Positions 1-9,207 of a stretch of DNA of 64,000 nt are shown here, one piece after another. The DNA comes from Archangium lansingense. Its GTDB lineage: Bacteria > Myxococcota > Myxococcia > Myxococcales > Myxococcaceae. A model generated the notes under the pieces. The model worked only from the letters and a program-made list of their open reading frames with translations, did no database searches and was not told the DNA's origin. The translations under genes were made by a program, and so were the position numbers. Location of the stretch: assembly GCF_026626635.1 (NCBI RefSeq), contig NZ_JAPNKA010000001.1, positions 10,648,501 through 10,712,500 on the forward strand, read 5' to 3'. The first letter of the stretch is position 1, and every line of letters begins with the position of its first letter.

Positions 1-509
1 CCGCGGGCCTTGACGGTGGTGAGGATGGTCACCGGCTCGGCACCAAACGTGATCGTCGACGCCAGCCGCGTGAGTGCCTGCGGGCCAAACGCCCGGACGA
101 ACATGTAGCTCTCTTCCGGATCCGTCTCGGGACGGAAGACAGCGTAGATGGAGACGCGATCCACTTCGTCCGCGGGCAGGGAGACGCCCGAACGCGACGC
201 CTGATAGGAGTAGACGACCTCGTTCAGGGTGATGTCGCCGAGTCCCTCTCCCGAGAAAGGCTCCTGCCCGATGGTGATGGGCTGCTGGAAGGTATTCGTC
301 TCGACGCTCATCGCCAGCAGGTAGTTCGAGCCACCGGAGATATCGAGGTTGCCCTCGGTGATGAAGGCGTCCTCGTTTCCCGTGCAACCCTCCGTGTCAT
401 CGAAATCCAGAGCCCGGGCCTGGACGAAGCGCACGGGGTTGTCACCTTGATTGGCCACACAGGCCAGCGGCGTTACTGCGAGTGCCGCAATCGCCATCAA
501 TCGCTTCAT
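1..509 (-). CDS. putative lipoprotein downstream of pilQ (partial, 3' end outside window)
   Basis: The reading frame starts at an ATG at 509 and runs off the left edge, giving about 169 visible residues. An ideal Shine-Dalgarno (AAGGAG, 8 nt upstream) fixes the start. The N-terminus MKRLMAIAALAVTPLACVAN has a short basic and hydrophobic signal ending in a lipobox-like LAC, so it is probably lipidated. The rest is acidic and beta-rich in appearance, with no motif I recognise. It starts 35 nt after the pilQ stop on the same strand, so it is probably the last gene of the pilM-Q transcript. A role in piliation is inference from position only. Confidence 0.7.
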   Translation of the reverse strand, partial: MKRLMAIAALAVTPLACVANQGDNPVRFVQARALDFDDTEGCTGNEDAFITEGNLDISGGSNYLLAMSVETNTFQQPITIGQEPFSGEGLGDITLNEVVYSYQASRSGVSLPADEVDRVSIYAVFRPETDPEESYMFVRAFGPQALTRLASTITFGAEPVTILTTVKAR

Positions 510-544
510 GGAGGTCGACTCCTTGGGCCGAACTGAGCGCCCTG

Positions 545-3274
545 CTACAGAGACTGGGCAATCGTCTGCCGGTTGAGAATGCGCGGCGTGATGAAGATGA
601 GCAGCTCCTGCCGGTCATCACGCTCGCGGAAGTTCTTGAACAAGAGCCCCAGCACCGGGATCTTCGACAGGAAGGGCACCGCGTTGCTCTGGGTGCTGCC
701 ACGGCGGACGTAGATGCCACCGATGACGGTGGTATCGCCGTCCTTGACCAGCACCTGGGTGTTGGCCTCCTTGCGCTGGATGGCGGGCTGGCCGTTGGCG
801 CCAGTCTGAGAGGGATCCGGCTGGTTGTTGGCCGCGTTGATGCTCAGCAGGATGCTGCCATCCTGGGTGACATGGGGCGTCACCTCGAGCGACAGGCGCG
901 CTTCGACGAAGGTGGTGTTGGCGCCAGAGGCGGACACCTGGCTGAACGGGATGGACACACCCTGGCTGATGCGAGCGGTGTTGTTGTCCAGCGTCGTGAC
1001 CTTGGGCGCGGAGATGGTCTTCACGACACCCTCGTTCTCCGCCGCCGAGATGCGCAGGTTGAGGGCGAGCGCACCACCGGCCGAGCCGAAGACGAAGCCC
1101 AGCGCACCACCGTTGCCCAGGCCCGCGCCCACCGGCAGGTTGACGGCGAAGTTGGGGATGTCCGAGACGCCCGGCGCGGTGCCTTCAACGCCACCCGTCA
1201 CCACGGCGGTGTTGGGGAAGACGAGGCCGGTGCTGTTACCCGTAGCCGGGCTGGCGGCGGCCTGACCACCCCACTGAACACCCAGTTCGCGGCTGAAGGA
1301 GGTGTTGGCCTCGACGATGCGGCTCTCGATGAGCACCTGCGGCGTCTGCGTGTCCAGGTTGCGCACCAGGGCCCGCGCCTTCTCCACGTTGGCGCGCACG
1401 TCCTTGACGATGAGCACGTTGGTGCGCGTATCCACCGTCACCGAGCCACGCTCGCTCAGCACGTCCTTCACGCGGGTCGCCATCTCGGTGGCCGTCGCAT
1501 AGTTCACCGGGAGGAGGTTCACCAGCAGCTCCTCCTGGGCCACGAGCGACTTCTTGCGCTCCTGGCGCAGCTTGGCCTCCTCCTCCAACGTCTTGAGCGG
1601 AGCCACGCGCACGATGTTGCCGATCTCCTCCTTGCCCAGCGACTTGGTGCGCAGGACGAGATCCAACGCCTGATCCCAAGGCACGTTGCGCAGGCGGATG
1701 GTCACCTTGCCCGACACGTCATCGGCCACGACGATGTTCTTCTTGGAGATCTCCGCGATGACGCGCAGCAGGTTCTGGATGTCGATGTCCTTGAACTCGA
1801 AGGACACCTTCTTGCCGCGGTAGCGGGCCTGCTGGGGCGCGCCCTCGGAGGCATAGGTGGGCGCCTCGGCGGTGAAGCCGGCGGTGCGCTGGGTGACCGT
1901 CACCTGCTCCGTCTTCACGCCCTTGACGCTCAGCCGCCAGGACAGGCCACCGGCCACCTGGCTCACGTTCTCCTCGATGGCGCCGTCGGCGGCCACCACC
2001 ACGCGCACCCGGTTGCCCTCACCGGGCACCGCGAAGGCGCTGATCATCTTCACCGGCGTCTCCAGCGCGCTGGTGTCCAGGCTGCGCTCCAGGCGGCGCG
2101 GCAGCCGGGCATTCTCCAGCGACAGCACCGCGCTGCGAGGATCCGGCCGCTCCACCTTCCACGCCACCGCGCCCGACAGCTTCAGGTTCACCCGGCCACC
2201 GGACTCGTTCTCGTCGAAGGTCAGGTCCTTGACCTCCACGGTCGCCGGCTGCGCGTCCACGGGCTTGGCCCGCAGGGGCTCGTTCTCCGCCACCACCTTC
2301 TCCGGGGTGTCGGCCTGGGCGGATGGCTTGCGGGCCACCTTGCCCCCGAGCACCACCTCGAGGCCGCGGCCGGTGCGCTCCACCTCATAGCCGGGCATCT
2401 GCCCGCGCACGTCGAGCACCAGCCGGACCTTGTCCGAGTGGGCACCCACGCGCACTTCCTTCAGCACACCCGAGCGGATGCGCGGCGCGCGAGCGGCCAG
2501 ACCCACGCCGTACACGTCCACCGCGAGCCGCGGAGGATCCGCCAGCTCCAGCACTTCGTAGCGGGCGACCTCGCCATCCGCGCGGATGCTCAGCGTGTCC
2601 CGGGAGAAGTTCAAGCCAGTGATGCGGCGGGCCGGGTTCGACACCTCGCGCTCGTCCGCCTCGGCCGCCACCACGTTCTCGGGCAGCGGAGCGGACTTCT
2701 TCTCCTGAGGCTCGGCAGCGGCCGGCTTCGGCGCGGGAGCCACCTCCGGAGCGGGCGCGGCGCTGGCCACGACGGGCGCGGCCTTCGGCTCGGCCGCGGC
2801 GGGAGTCACCGGCTCCGCCTTCGGCTCGGCCGCCGGCGCAGAGGCCACCTTCGCCTCGGCCGCCGCTCCGTCCACGGAGATGATGACCCGGTTACCCTCG
2901 GCGCGCACGTCATACTGCGCGGCCTGGTGCAGGGCCACCAGCACTCGGCCCACGCTTGCGCGCTCGTCCGAGAACTGGGAGGCCACCACTCCGGACACAG
3001 GTCCCTGTCCGTTATGGTGCCCCTTGATGCCCGTGGCGTCCGCCGACGAGAGGTCCACCACCAGCCGCTCCGGCCCACTCAGCCGGAAGACGGTGAAGGT
3101 AGGAGCCCGCGTGCCGGACACCACCACCTGGGCGCCCGAACCCGTCTGCGTGACCTTCAGGTCGCGCAGCGTATTGAGCTCGGCGGCCTCGGCCCCGACA
3201 CCCACGAAGGCAACCGCCAGGGCGGCCACCAAGCTCATCAACTTGCCCCTCGTCACAGCGCTCTCCTCGAGCAT
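545..3274 (-). CDS. pilQ: type IV pilus secretin PilQ
   Basis: Outer-membrane secretin through which the pilus is extruded and retracted; 909 aa. I start it at the ATG at 3274 (MLEESAVTRGK), which has a GAGGGG ribosome site and matches the remembered M. xanthus N-terminus; the frame is open ten codons further upstream. Visible order: signal peptide to about residue 30; a first AMIN domain (LNTLRDLKVTQTGSGAQVVV, peptidoglycan binding); an Ala/Pro/Glu-rich linker; a second and a third AMIN-like segment; a secretin N-terminal (STN) domain around 480-550 (VSFEFKDIDIQNLLRVIAEI); an N1/NolW-like module; and the secretin barrel from about 650 to the end, with VTTLDNNTARI, IQRKEANTQVLVKDGDTTVIGGIY and a C-terminal LLIFITPRIL. 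Three AMIN domains and about 900 aa agree with M. xanthus PilQ (Sgl). It is the last pil gene of the M-N-O-P-Q operon. Confidence 0.97.
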   Translation of the reverse strand: MLEESAVTRGKLMSLVAALAVAFVGVGAEAAELNTLRDLKVTQTGSGAQVVVSGTRAPTFTVFRLSGPERLVVDLSSADATGIKGHHNGQGPVSGVVASQFSDERASVGRVLVALHQAAQYDVRAEGNRVIISVDGAAAEAKVASAPAAEPKAEPVTPAAAEPKAAPVVASAAPAPEVAPAPKPAAAEPQEKKSAPLPENVVAAEADEREVSNPARRITGLNFSRDTLSIRADGEVARYEVLELADPPRLAVDVYGVGLAARAPRIRSGVLKEVRVGAHSDKVRLVLDVRGQMPGYEVERTGRGLEVVLGGKVARKPSAQADTPEKVVAENEPLRAKPVDAQPATVEVKDLTFDENESGGRVNLKLSGAVAWKVERPDPRSAVLSLENARLPRRLERSLDTSALETPVKMISAFAVPGEGNRVRVVVAADGAIEENVSQVAGGLSWRLSVKGVKTEQVTVTQRTAGFTAEAPTYASEGAPQQARYRGKKVSFEFKDIDIQNLLRVIAEISKKNIVVADDVSGKVTIRLRNVPWDQALDLVLRTKSLGKEEIGNIVRVAPLKTLEEEAKLRQERKKSLVAQEELLVNLLPVNYATATEMATRVKDVLSERGSVTVDTRTNVLIVKDVRANVEKARALVRNLDTQTPQVLIESRIVEANTSFSRELGVQWGGQAAASPATGNSTGLVFPNTAVVTGGVEGTAPGVSDIPNFAVNLPVGAGLGNGGALGFVFGSAGGALALNLRISAAENEGVVKTISAPKVTTLDNNTARISQGVSIPFSQVSASGANTTFVEARLSLEVTPHVTQDGSILLSINAANNQPDPSQTGANGQPAIQRKEANTQVLVKDGDTTVIGGIYVRRGSTQSNAVPFLSKIPVLGLLFKNFRERDDRQELLIFITPRILNRQTIAQSL

Positions 3275-3343
3275 GCTTCCCCTCAACAAGTTGCAATGGG
3301 CCATGAAAGCCAGAGCGACTCCGGCTCCCAGGTCACCGGGCCA

Positions 3344-3916
3344 CTACGGCTCCCAGTTCTTGCCCGTCATCAGGTCGTAGGCGGGGTCCGCCTTATCCTG
3401 CTGCTTCAGCTCCAGCTTCACCGGGTTGTAGACAACCCGATCCGCCGTGGTGGTGGTCTCGGTGACGATGACCTCGTCGCGGAGGATCTGCGTCACCTTG
3501 CCACCCTGGCGGCCCATCCGGGTATTGCGGCGCACGATGTGCCCGCGACCCATGGGATCTTCCACCATCGCCATCGGGTTGGCGTCACCCGTGACCACCG
3601 CCACCAGCTTGAGCTGGTCAATGTCCCACTGGCACAGCGCCTCGTTGCAGGCCGCCACCTGAGGACCGTTCTGCGGATTCTCGCGAACCATGTCCTGGAT
3701 GGGACTGCGGAACGGATCGCGCCTGCCCACCGGGTTGTAGCTGTAGACGTAGGCCGGCCCGGTCGCTACCGGCGCCTCCGCAGGCTTGTCCTTCGGGGCC
3801 TCGGCCTTCGGGCGCGCAGTAACGGCCGGCGCGGGCGGCGGAGCTTCCTCCTCGCCACAACCGACGAGCGCGAGGGCCAGCGCCCCCGAAATGAACATGG
3901 ATTGGAACGTCTTCAT
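3344..3916 (-). CDS. pilP: type IV pilus inner-membrane lipoprotein PilP
   Basis: PilP is a lipoprotein that links the PilN/PilO inner-membrane subcomplex to the PilQ secretin. The start at 3916 gives MKTFQSMFISGALALALVGC, a clear lipobox (LVGC) with Cys at residue 20; an in-frame ATG eight codons upstream is less likely. A Pro/Ala-rich flexible linker (about 25-60) is followed by the compact beta domain, with the diagnostic YSYNPVGRRDPFRSP motif and GRVGK-like turns (GRGHIVRRNTRMGRQGGKVTQI). 190 aa, normal for the family. It sits between pilO and pilQ, with 50 nt and 69 nt gaps. Confidence 0.95.
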   Translation of the reverse strand: MKTFQSMFISGALALALVGCGEEEAPPPAPAVTARPKAEAPKDKPAEAPVATGPAYVYSYNPVGRRDPFRSPIQDMVRENPQNGPQVAACNEALCQWDIDQLKLVAVVTGDANPMAMVEDPMGRGHIVRRNTRMGRQGGKVTQILRDEVIVTETTTTADRVVYNPVKLELKQQDKADPAYDLMTGKNWEP

Positions 3917-3966
3917 CCTCGGGTCCCCTTGTCGCCCCATTTCCAGGACCGATCAAGTTTCTGCTA

Positions 3967-4575
3967 CTACTTCTTGGTTTTCGGATCAGCAGGCTGCTTC
4001 GCGGTGTTGACGAAGCGGAAGGTGGTGGCCAGGAACGAACTGTTGAGCATCACCTTCTCGTTCTTCACCTTGGCGCCATCGAGCTTGATGTTGTTGACGT
4101 TCACGATGCGCCGCATGGTGGAGACCTCCTGCAGGAACATGGCGATCTCGTGGTAGTTGCCGCTCACCACCATCTTGATGGGGATGCGCGCGAAGAAGTC
4201 GCCACCGCCCACCGTCTCCGGGCCCGGCTCCACGCGGGAAATCTCCAACCCGGACTTCTTGCCAATGTCGTTGAGCTGCGCGAGCAGCTCCTCGATGTCC
4301 TTGTTCTCCGGCAGCTCCGTGAGCGCCTCGGCGAGCTTCTGCTCCAGCACGTCCATCTCTCGCCGGCGCTCGTTGAGGTTCTGGGCGATCTCGCTCTTCT
4401 CCGCGAGCTCCAGGTCCAGCTTGCGCTGCTCGGCCTGCTGCTGCTCCATCTCCACTTCCAGCGGCTGGATGCCGAAGAAGAAGTTGGCGGCCGTCAGCAG
4501 CACCACCAGGGCGGCCAGTCCGCCGAACCGCACGGCGGGAGGCGCCTTCGCGAGCCTTTCGAGTTGCTTGTCCAT
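3967..4575 (-). CDS. pilO: type IV pilus alignment protein PilO
   Basis: Bitopic inner-membrane protein that dimerises with PilN in the periplasm. 202 aa. A short cytoplasmic tail (MDKQLERLAKAPPAVR) precedes one transmembrane helix (about 17-37, FGGLAALVVLLTAANFFFGI). A coiled coil of heptads rich in Glu, Leu and Lys follows (about 42-105), then a ferredoxin-like globular domain with RVEPGPETVGGGDFFARIPIKM and SGNYHEIAMFLQEVSTM, a typical PilO signature. The gene starts 14 nt after pilN, which indicates translational coupling. Confidence 0.95.
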   Translation of the reverse strand: MDKQLERLAKAPPAVRFGGLAALVVLLTAANFFFGIQPLEVEMEQQQAEQRKLDLELAEKSEIAQNLNERRREMDVLEQKLAEALTELPENKDIEELLAQLNDIGKKSGLEISRVEPGPETVGGGDFFARIPIKMVVSGNYHEIAMFLQEVSTMRRIVNVNNIKLDGAKVKNEKVMLNSSFLATTFRFVNTAKQPADPKTKK

Positions 4576-4589
4576 GGCTCAGGTTCCTC

Positions 4590-5267
4590 TCAGATAGCGT
4601 AGTTGGCGGTGAGGGAGATGTCGAAGTCCACCGTGCTCACCTCACCCGGCTTGGGGTTGCTGCCCTGCTGGGTGCTCTTGAGGTCCACGTTGGAAAAGAA
4701 GGGCTTGATGTCCGTCACGGGGAACTCCTCGATGGCGGCCTCGGCCGCCACCAGCTCCACGCGGGACGTCTTGGCCTCGCGGCGCTGCTCCACCAGCCGG
4801 CCAATGCCCTTGGGCGTCCACACCATGCCGTTGAGGTTGCGCATCAGCTCGGCCACGTCGTCGTGGCTGACGGCCGAACCGGTCAGCTTCACGCTGCCAC
4901 GCTCCTCGTTGAAGGCCTTGATCCACGCCTTCTTGGGCAGGGCGGTGGAGAGCGCGTCCAGCAAGCGCACCGGACCGGAGCGGCCGCGGCGCAGCTCGTC
5001 CAGGACGGCCAGCTTCTTCTCCACCTCGATCTTGCGGGTGTTGATGTTCTTCACCTCGCCGATCGTCTTGTCGAGATCGGCGATGCGGCGGCGGGTGTTG
5101 GCCAGGCCCTCGGCCTGCGCCTGCACCACCCCATCGCGGTCGGCGTACCACATGTAGTTGCCCACGCCGGCACCCACGAGCACGAACACGAAGAGCGCCA
5201 GGACTTGGCGGCCCGCGTTCGGCCTGACTTTGGCCCGGACTGGCAGCAGGTTGATACGAATCATCAT
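4590..5267 (-). CDS. pilN: type IV pilus alignment protein PilN
   Basis: Bitopic inner-membrane partner of PilO and PilM. The N-terminus carries the conserved cytoplasmic peptide MIRINLLPVR, which inserts into PilM (INLLP is the binding core in this family). A transmembrane helix follows at about 23-43 (VLALFVFVLVGAGVGNYMW), then a coiled coil and a PilN fold (WIKAFNEERGSVKLTGSAVSHDDVAELMRNL). 225 aa from the first ATG; two ATGs are adjacent, so the true start may be 5264. It lies 39 nt downstream of pilM. Confidence 0.95.
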   Translation of the reverse strand: MMIRINLLPVRAKVRPNAGRQVLALFVFVLVGAGVGNYMWYADRDGVVQAQAEGLANTRRRIADLDKTIGEVKNINTRKIEVEKKLAVLDELRRGRSGPVRLLDALSTALPKKAWIKAFNEERGSVKLTGSAVSHDDVAELMRNLNGMVWTPKGIGRLVEQRREAKTSRVELVAAEAAIEEFPVTDIKPFFSNVDLKSTQQGSNPKPGEVSTVDFDISLTANYAI

Positions 5268-5306
5268 GTGCGTCGGTCCTTCGAAGACGGAGATGCTGGG
5301 GAGGGA

Positions 5307-6389
5307 TCAGCCGAGCTTGTCGCCAGGCTTGCGCAATGCCAGACCCACGGCCACCGCGGCCATCGGCGCCACCTCCATGATGAAGGCGGGGTCGAACTTG
5401 CGGTTGTCCACGTCGATCTTCCGGAAGGGGTTGAGAATCTCCACCGGCACGCCCACTCGCGTCTCGATGGTCTTGAACAGCGCCGGAATCTTGGCGGTTC
5501 CACCAGAGAGGTAGACCTTGGTGAAGTTGGCGTCCACCGCGGTGCCCGCGTAGAAGTCCAGCGAGCGCTGGATTTCACCGGCCACCTGCTCGGCCACGCT
5601 CATCAGCACCCGCTCCACCTCCTGGGGAACCACTGCGTCCGAGTCCCCGCGGGTGCCGCCGATCTTCAGCGCCTCGGCCTCCTCGTAGGAGACGTTGAGC
5701 TGCTTCTGGATCTCCTCGGTGAACTGGTTGCCGCCGATGGTCACGTCACGGGTGAAGACCGTGATGCCATTGGAGATGATGTTGATGTTCACCACCGAGG
5801 CGCCCGCGTTGATGAGCACCACCGTCTCCTTGTCGGGGACGTCGTAGTTGGAGGCGAACATGTTCTGGACGGCGAAGGCGTCCACGTCCACCACCACCGG
5901 CTGCAGCCCCGACTCGGAGACCACGGTGGTGTAGTCGTTGATCATGTCCTTCTTGGCCGCGACCAGGAGCACGTCCATCTGGCCGGTGGCGTCATTGCCA
6001 CCCGCGTCCAGAATCTGCGTGTCGATGTTCACGTCCTTCACGTCGAAGGGGATGTACTGCTCCGCCTCCCACTGGATGCTCTCCTCGAGCTCCTCCTGGG
6101 TCATCCGCGGCATCTGAATCTTCTTGATGATGACCGAGTGACCGGAGACGCCGATGGCGACCTCCTTGTTCTTGACCTTCAGCTCGGTCATCAGCTCCTG
6201 CAGCGCCTGGACGATGGCGGTGGAGTTCATGAGCGCGCCGTCGACGATGGCCTCGGGAGGCAGCGGCTTCATGCCGAAGCTCTGCAGCGCGTAGCTCACC
6301 TGGCCACGCTTGCGCTGCTCCTTGAGGAGGATCATCTTCACCGAGGTCGATCCGATATCGAGACCGAGAGCCAGCTTTCCCTTCGCCAT
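5307..6389 (-). CDS. pilM: type IV pilus cytoplasmic protein PilM (actin-like)
   Basis: Cytoplasmic actin/FtsA-like ATP-binding protein that docks on the PilN N-terminal peptide. 360 aa starting at the ATG at 6389 (MAKGKLALGLDIGSTSVKM). The 38-codon upstream extension of the frame has atypical composition and was not included. Phosphate-1 loop DIGSTSVKM is at about 10-18. A second nucleotide loop (LINAGASVVNINI) and the adenosine motif (VYLSGGTAKIPALF) follow in the usual order. It is the first gene of the pilM-N-O-P-Q-lipoprotein unit, so its promoter should lie in 6390-6604. Confidence 0.95.
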   Translation of the reverse strand: MAKGKLALGLDIGSTSVKMILLKEQRKRGQVSYALQSFGMKPLPPEAIVDGALMNSTAIVQALQELMTELKVKNKEVAIGVSGHSVIIKKIQMPRMTQEELEESIQWEAEQYIPFDVKDVNIDTQILDAGGNDATGQMDVLLVAAKKDMINDYTTVVSESGLQPVVVDVDAFAVQNMFASNYDVPDKETVVLINAGASVVNINIISNGITVFTRDVTIGGNQFTEEIQKQLNVSYEEAEALKIGGTRGDSDAVVPQEVERVLMSVAEQVAGEIQRSLDFYAGTAVDANFTKVYLSGGTAKIPALFKTIETRVGVPVEILNPFRKIDVDNRKFDPAFIMEVAPMAAVAVGLALRKPGDKLG

Positions 6390-6529
6390 ACAGTCGTTGC
6401 TCCTGGAGGGGCCGCCAGCGTAGCACCGGCCCGCGAGCCCTCCTAAAAAGTGCTCCGCGCCTGCCCGCGCAGCAGGCGGCCAATCTGTCCCCCGGAATCC
6501 CACGGCGGTACACCCACGCCGCTCTTGTG

Positions 6530-6572
6530 GGGCCGATTTTCCGGCTTCGGACGCGTTCCGTCAAATCGGCCC
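6530..6572. repeat. inverted repeat / possible terminator downstream of pilR2
   Basis: A perfect 10-bp inverted repeat (GGGCCGATTT at 6530-6539, AAATCGGCCC at 6563-6572) has a 23-nt loop. It lies 33 nt past the pilR2 stop and upstream of pilM. There is no clean T-run after the stem on the minus strand, so it could be a terminator for pilD-S2-R2, a processing stem-loop or an operator. The rest of 6390-6604 shows no gene. Confidence 0.5.
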
Positions 6573-6604
6573 GCTCCACGCTCCGTCCACTGCCGGGCGG
6601 CCAG

Positions 6605-8020
6605 TCAGCCTCGCTCCCCCTCGGCGTCCGCGTCGATTCCGTACTCCTTGATTTTGTACAGCAGGGCCCGATGGCTGATCTCCAGCACCTCGGCGGCGCG
6701 GGTGCGGTTGCCGCGGGTGCGGCGCAGGGCAGCGCGGATGTAGGACTCCTCCAGGTCCCGGATGGCCTGCTTGAGGGACAGGTTGGCCTCGGGCGGGGGA
6801 CGTGTCGGAGCGGGAGCGGGCGCGCTGGCCGGTGGAGGGGCGGCCCAGAGCCGCTCTGGCAGGTTCTCCGGGAGGATCAGCTCTCCCTCGGCGAGCAGGA
6901 CGGCGCGCTCCATCGCGTTCTCCAGCTCTCGCACGTTGCCGGGCCAGGCGTAGGAGGACAGCAGCGCCTCGGCCTCGGGGCTGAAGCCGAGCACGGGCGG
7001 CTCGCGGTTGAGCTCGCGGTTGAAGCGCGAGAGGAAGGCGCGGGCCAGCAGGAGGATGTCCGCGTGGCGCTCGCGCAGCGGAGGGACACGCACGTTCACC
7101 ACGTTGAGCCGGTAGTAGAGGTCCTCGCGGAACTCGCCCCGCTCCACCAGCCGGCCCAGGTCGCGCAGCGTGGCGGCCAGGACGCGCACGTCCACCTTCT
7201 CCGCCCGGTTCTCCCCCACCGGGCGAATCTCCCCCTCCTGTAGCACGCGCAACAGCTTCACCTGCGCGGGCGGGGGCAGCTCCCCCACCTCGTCGAGGAA
7301 GAGCGTGCCGCCATCGGCCTCGCTGAAGAGGCCGCGCCGAGCGGTGCGCGCATCGGTGAAGGCCCCCCGGGCGTGGCCAAAGAGCTCGCTCTCGATGAGG
7401 CCCGCGGGAATGGCGCCGCAGTTGACGGCCACGAAGGGCATGGCGGCCCGGGGCGAGCGCGCATGCAGGGCCCGCGCGACAAGCTCCTTGCCCGTCCCGC
7501 TCTCGCCGGTGATGAGGACGGTGGTGCCCACCGGCGCGAGCCGCTCCACCTGCCGCATCACCACGCGCATCGGCTCGCTCTCGCCGAGGATGCCCTCCAC
7601 GGGCGTGGCCCTGCCGGCCCCCTGCAGGCGCCGGTTCTCCCGCAGCAGCCGCTCGCGCTCCTCCGCCTTGCGCAGGACGAAGACGATCTCCTCGGGCTTG
7701 AAGGGCTTGCGCACGTAGTCGTACGCGCCGGCCCCCACCGCCTCGAGCGCCTGCTCCTGCGAGCCATAGGCGCTCATCACCACCACCGTCAGCCCCGGGT
7801 GCTCGGCGAGCGCCTGGCGCAGCACGGACAGGCCGCCCAGCCGGGGCATGCGCACGTCACACAGCAGCACGTCGTAGCCGCGCGCCGACAGCTCCCGCAG
7901 CGCCTCCTCCCCGTCGGCCACGGCCCGCACCTCGTAGCCCAGCCCGGAGAGCACCAGGGTGAGCACGTGGCGGACAGAGGGCTCGTCGTCAGCGACGAGG
8001 ATGCTGCGAAAGAGGGCCAT
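6605..8020 (-). CDS. pilR2: sigma-54-dependent response regulator PilR2 (NtrC type)
   Basis: 471 aa, three modules. A receiver at 1-120 has an acidic DDE pocket, phospho-Asp in LLCDVRMPRLGG and Lys in YDYVRKPF. A AAA+ sigma-54 activator domain at about 145-370 has Walker A GESGTGKE, Walker B GGTLFLDEVGELP and an arginine region FREDLYYRLNVV. A Fis-type HTH at the end contains RGNRTRAAEVLEISHRALLYKI. The sigma-54 contact loop reads GAFTDA rather than the canonical GAFTGA (see findings). The ATG at 8020 has a good GTGAGG site. It lies 49 nt downstream of pilS2 and corresponds by position to M. xanthus pilR2. Confidence 0.92.
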   Translation of the reverse strand: MALFRSILVADDEPSVRHVLTLVLSGLGYEVRAVADGEEALRELSARGYDVLLCDVRMPRLGGLSVLRQALAEHPGLTVVVMSAYGSQEQALEAVGAGAYDYVRKPFKPEEIVFVLRKAEERERLLRENRRLQGAGRATPVEGILGESEPMRVVMRQVERLAPVGTTVLITGESGTGKELVARALHARSPRAAMPFVAVNCGAIPAGLIESELFGHARGAFTDARTARRGLFSEADGGTLFLDEVGELPPPAQVKLLRVLQEGEIRPVGENRAEKVDVRVLAATLRDLGRLVERGEFREDLYYRLNVVNVRVPPLRERHADILLLARAFLSRFNRELNREPPVLGFSPEAEALLSSYAWPGNVRELENAMERAVLLAEGELILPENLPERLWAAPPPASAPAPAPTRPPPEANLSLKQAIRDLEESYIRAALRRTRGNRTRAAEVLEISHRALLYKIKEYGIDADAEGERG

Positions 8021-8069
8021 GAGACCTCACAGAAGTAGCCCACTCCAGGGTGCGCGGCCAGATTCCGCC

Positions 8070-9191
8070 TCAGATGGCTGGCAGCCGGACAGAGAAGCGA
8101 GCACCGCCTCCCGGCACGTTCTCCGCTACCAGCCGCCCGCCCATTCCCTCCGCCAGGTGCAGCGAGACGGCCAGCCCCAGCCCCGTGCCCTGACCGGGTT
8201 CCTTCGTGGTGAAGAAGGGCTCGAAGAGGCGAGGCATCACCTCCTCCGGAATGCCAGGCCCCGTGTCCTCCACCACCAGCAGCACCTCTCCCGCCTCACT
8301 GCAGGTGGAGAGTCGGACACAGCCCTTCCCGCCCATGGCCTGCACCGCGTTGAGCAACAGGTTGATGACGATCTGTGACAGCGGGCCGGAGTCCGCGCGC
8401 ACGAGCAGTCCGGGCGAGAGCTCGAGCACCAGCTCCACCCGTGAGAAGTCCCGTCCGACCTTCACCAGCTGCACGCACGTCTCCACCACGTGCCCCACCT
8501 CCACCGGCCCCTGCCGCTCGCGCTCGGGGCGGCCAATCTCCAGCAGGCCCCGCACGATACGGTCGATGCGCTGCACCTCATGGTCGATGCGCCCGAGGTA
8601 CTCCTGCACCTCGGGATCCTTCACGCGGGCTCCGGCCAGCGAGAGGTAGCCGAGGATGCCCGCCAACGGGTTGCCCACCTCATGGGCGACGCCCGCGGCG
8701 AGCCGGCCCACGGTGGCCAGCCGCTCCGCCGAGACGAGCTCCGTCTGCGCCTGGGTCAGCCGCGCGTTGGCGGCCCGCAGCGCCTCCACCTGACGCCGCG
8801 TGGTGTCCTGCTCCTCCTGGAGCGCCGCCGCCATCCGTGAGAGCGCCCGCTGGATGCGCGAGAGCAGCGGCCCCGGACGCTCCGGCACCGACACATCCAG
8901 CTCCAGCCGGCCGAGCTGCTCCACCACCACCTCGGTCCGCCGCAGGGGCCGGCCCACCATGAAGTCCAGCACCCCGTACGCAAGAACGGTGAGCAGCACC
9001 AGGTCCAGCAGCAGGAGGAAGGGCAGCGAGCCGATCGTCCGCGCCAACACCGCGGCCTCTGGCGAGCCAGTCACCGCGCAATGGCGCGCCACCTCCACCA
9101 GTGCCAGCAGCGGCCGCTGCAGGGTGAGCCAGGTGAAGCCCGTGCCCACCACACTGAGCAGGAAGGCGACGCTGGCGATGCGCCACTTCAT
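8070..9191 (-). CDS. pilS2: sensor histidine kinase PilS2
   Basis: 373 aa membrane kinase cognate to PilR2. Transmembrane helices lie at about 5-27 and 55-78, around a small periplasmic loop containing a single Cys. A HAMP-like/coiled-coil linker follows. The HisKA H-box reads LAAGVAHEVGNPLAGILGY (phospho-His about residue 173). The HATPase_c domain has the N box NLLLNAVQAM, G1 VEDTGPGIPE, F box LFEPFFTTK and G2 GTGLGLAV. The gene follows pilD by 16 nt and precedes pilR2 by 49 nt, so the three form an operon. The input signal is unknown. Confidence 0.92.
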   Translation of the reverse strand: MKWRIASVAFLLSVVGTGFTWLTLQRPLLALVEVARHCAVTGSPEAAVLARTIGSLPFLLLLDLVLLTVLAYGVLDFMVGRPLRRTEVVVEQLGRLELDVSVPERPGPLLSRIQRALSRMAAALQEEQDTTRRQVEALRAANARLTQAQTELVSAERLATVGRLAAGVAHEVGNPLAGILGYLSLAGARVKDPEVQEYLGRIDHEVQRIDRIVRGLLEIGRPERERQGPVEVGHVVETCVQLVKVGRDFSRVELVLELSPGLLVRADSGPLSQIVINLLLNAVQAMGGKGCVRLSTCSEAGEVLLVVEDTGPGIPEEVMPRLFEPFFTTKEPGQGTGLGLAVSLHLAEGMGGRLVAENVPGGGARFSVRLPAI

Positions 9192-9207
9192 CCGTGCCCG
9201 CCTTCCC

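Noticed and set aside
482..4156. 1224-codon open frame on the plus strand opposite pilQ, pilP and pilO
   Set aside because: High GC makes stops rare on the antisense of GC3-rich genes. Its product is a His/Arg/Leu-rich low-complexity chain without any motif, and the minus-strand pil genes are certain.
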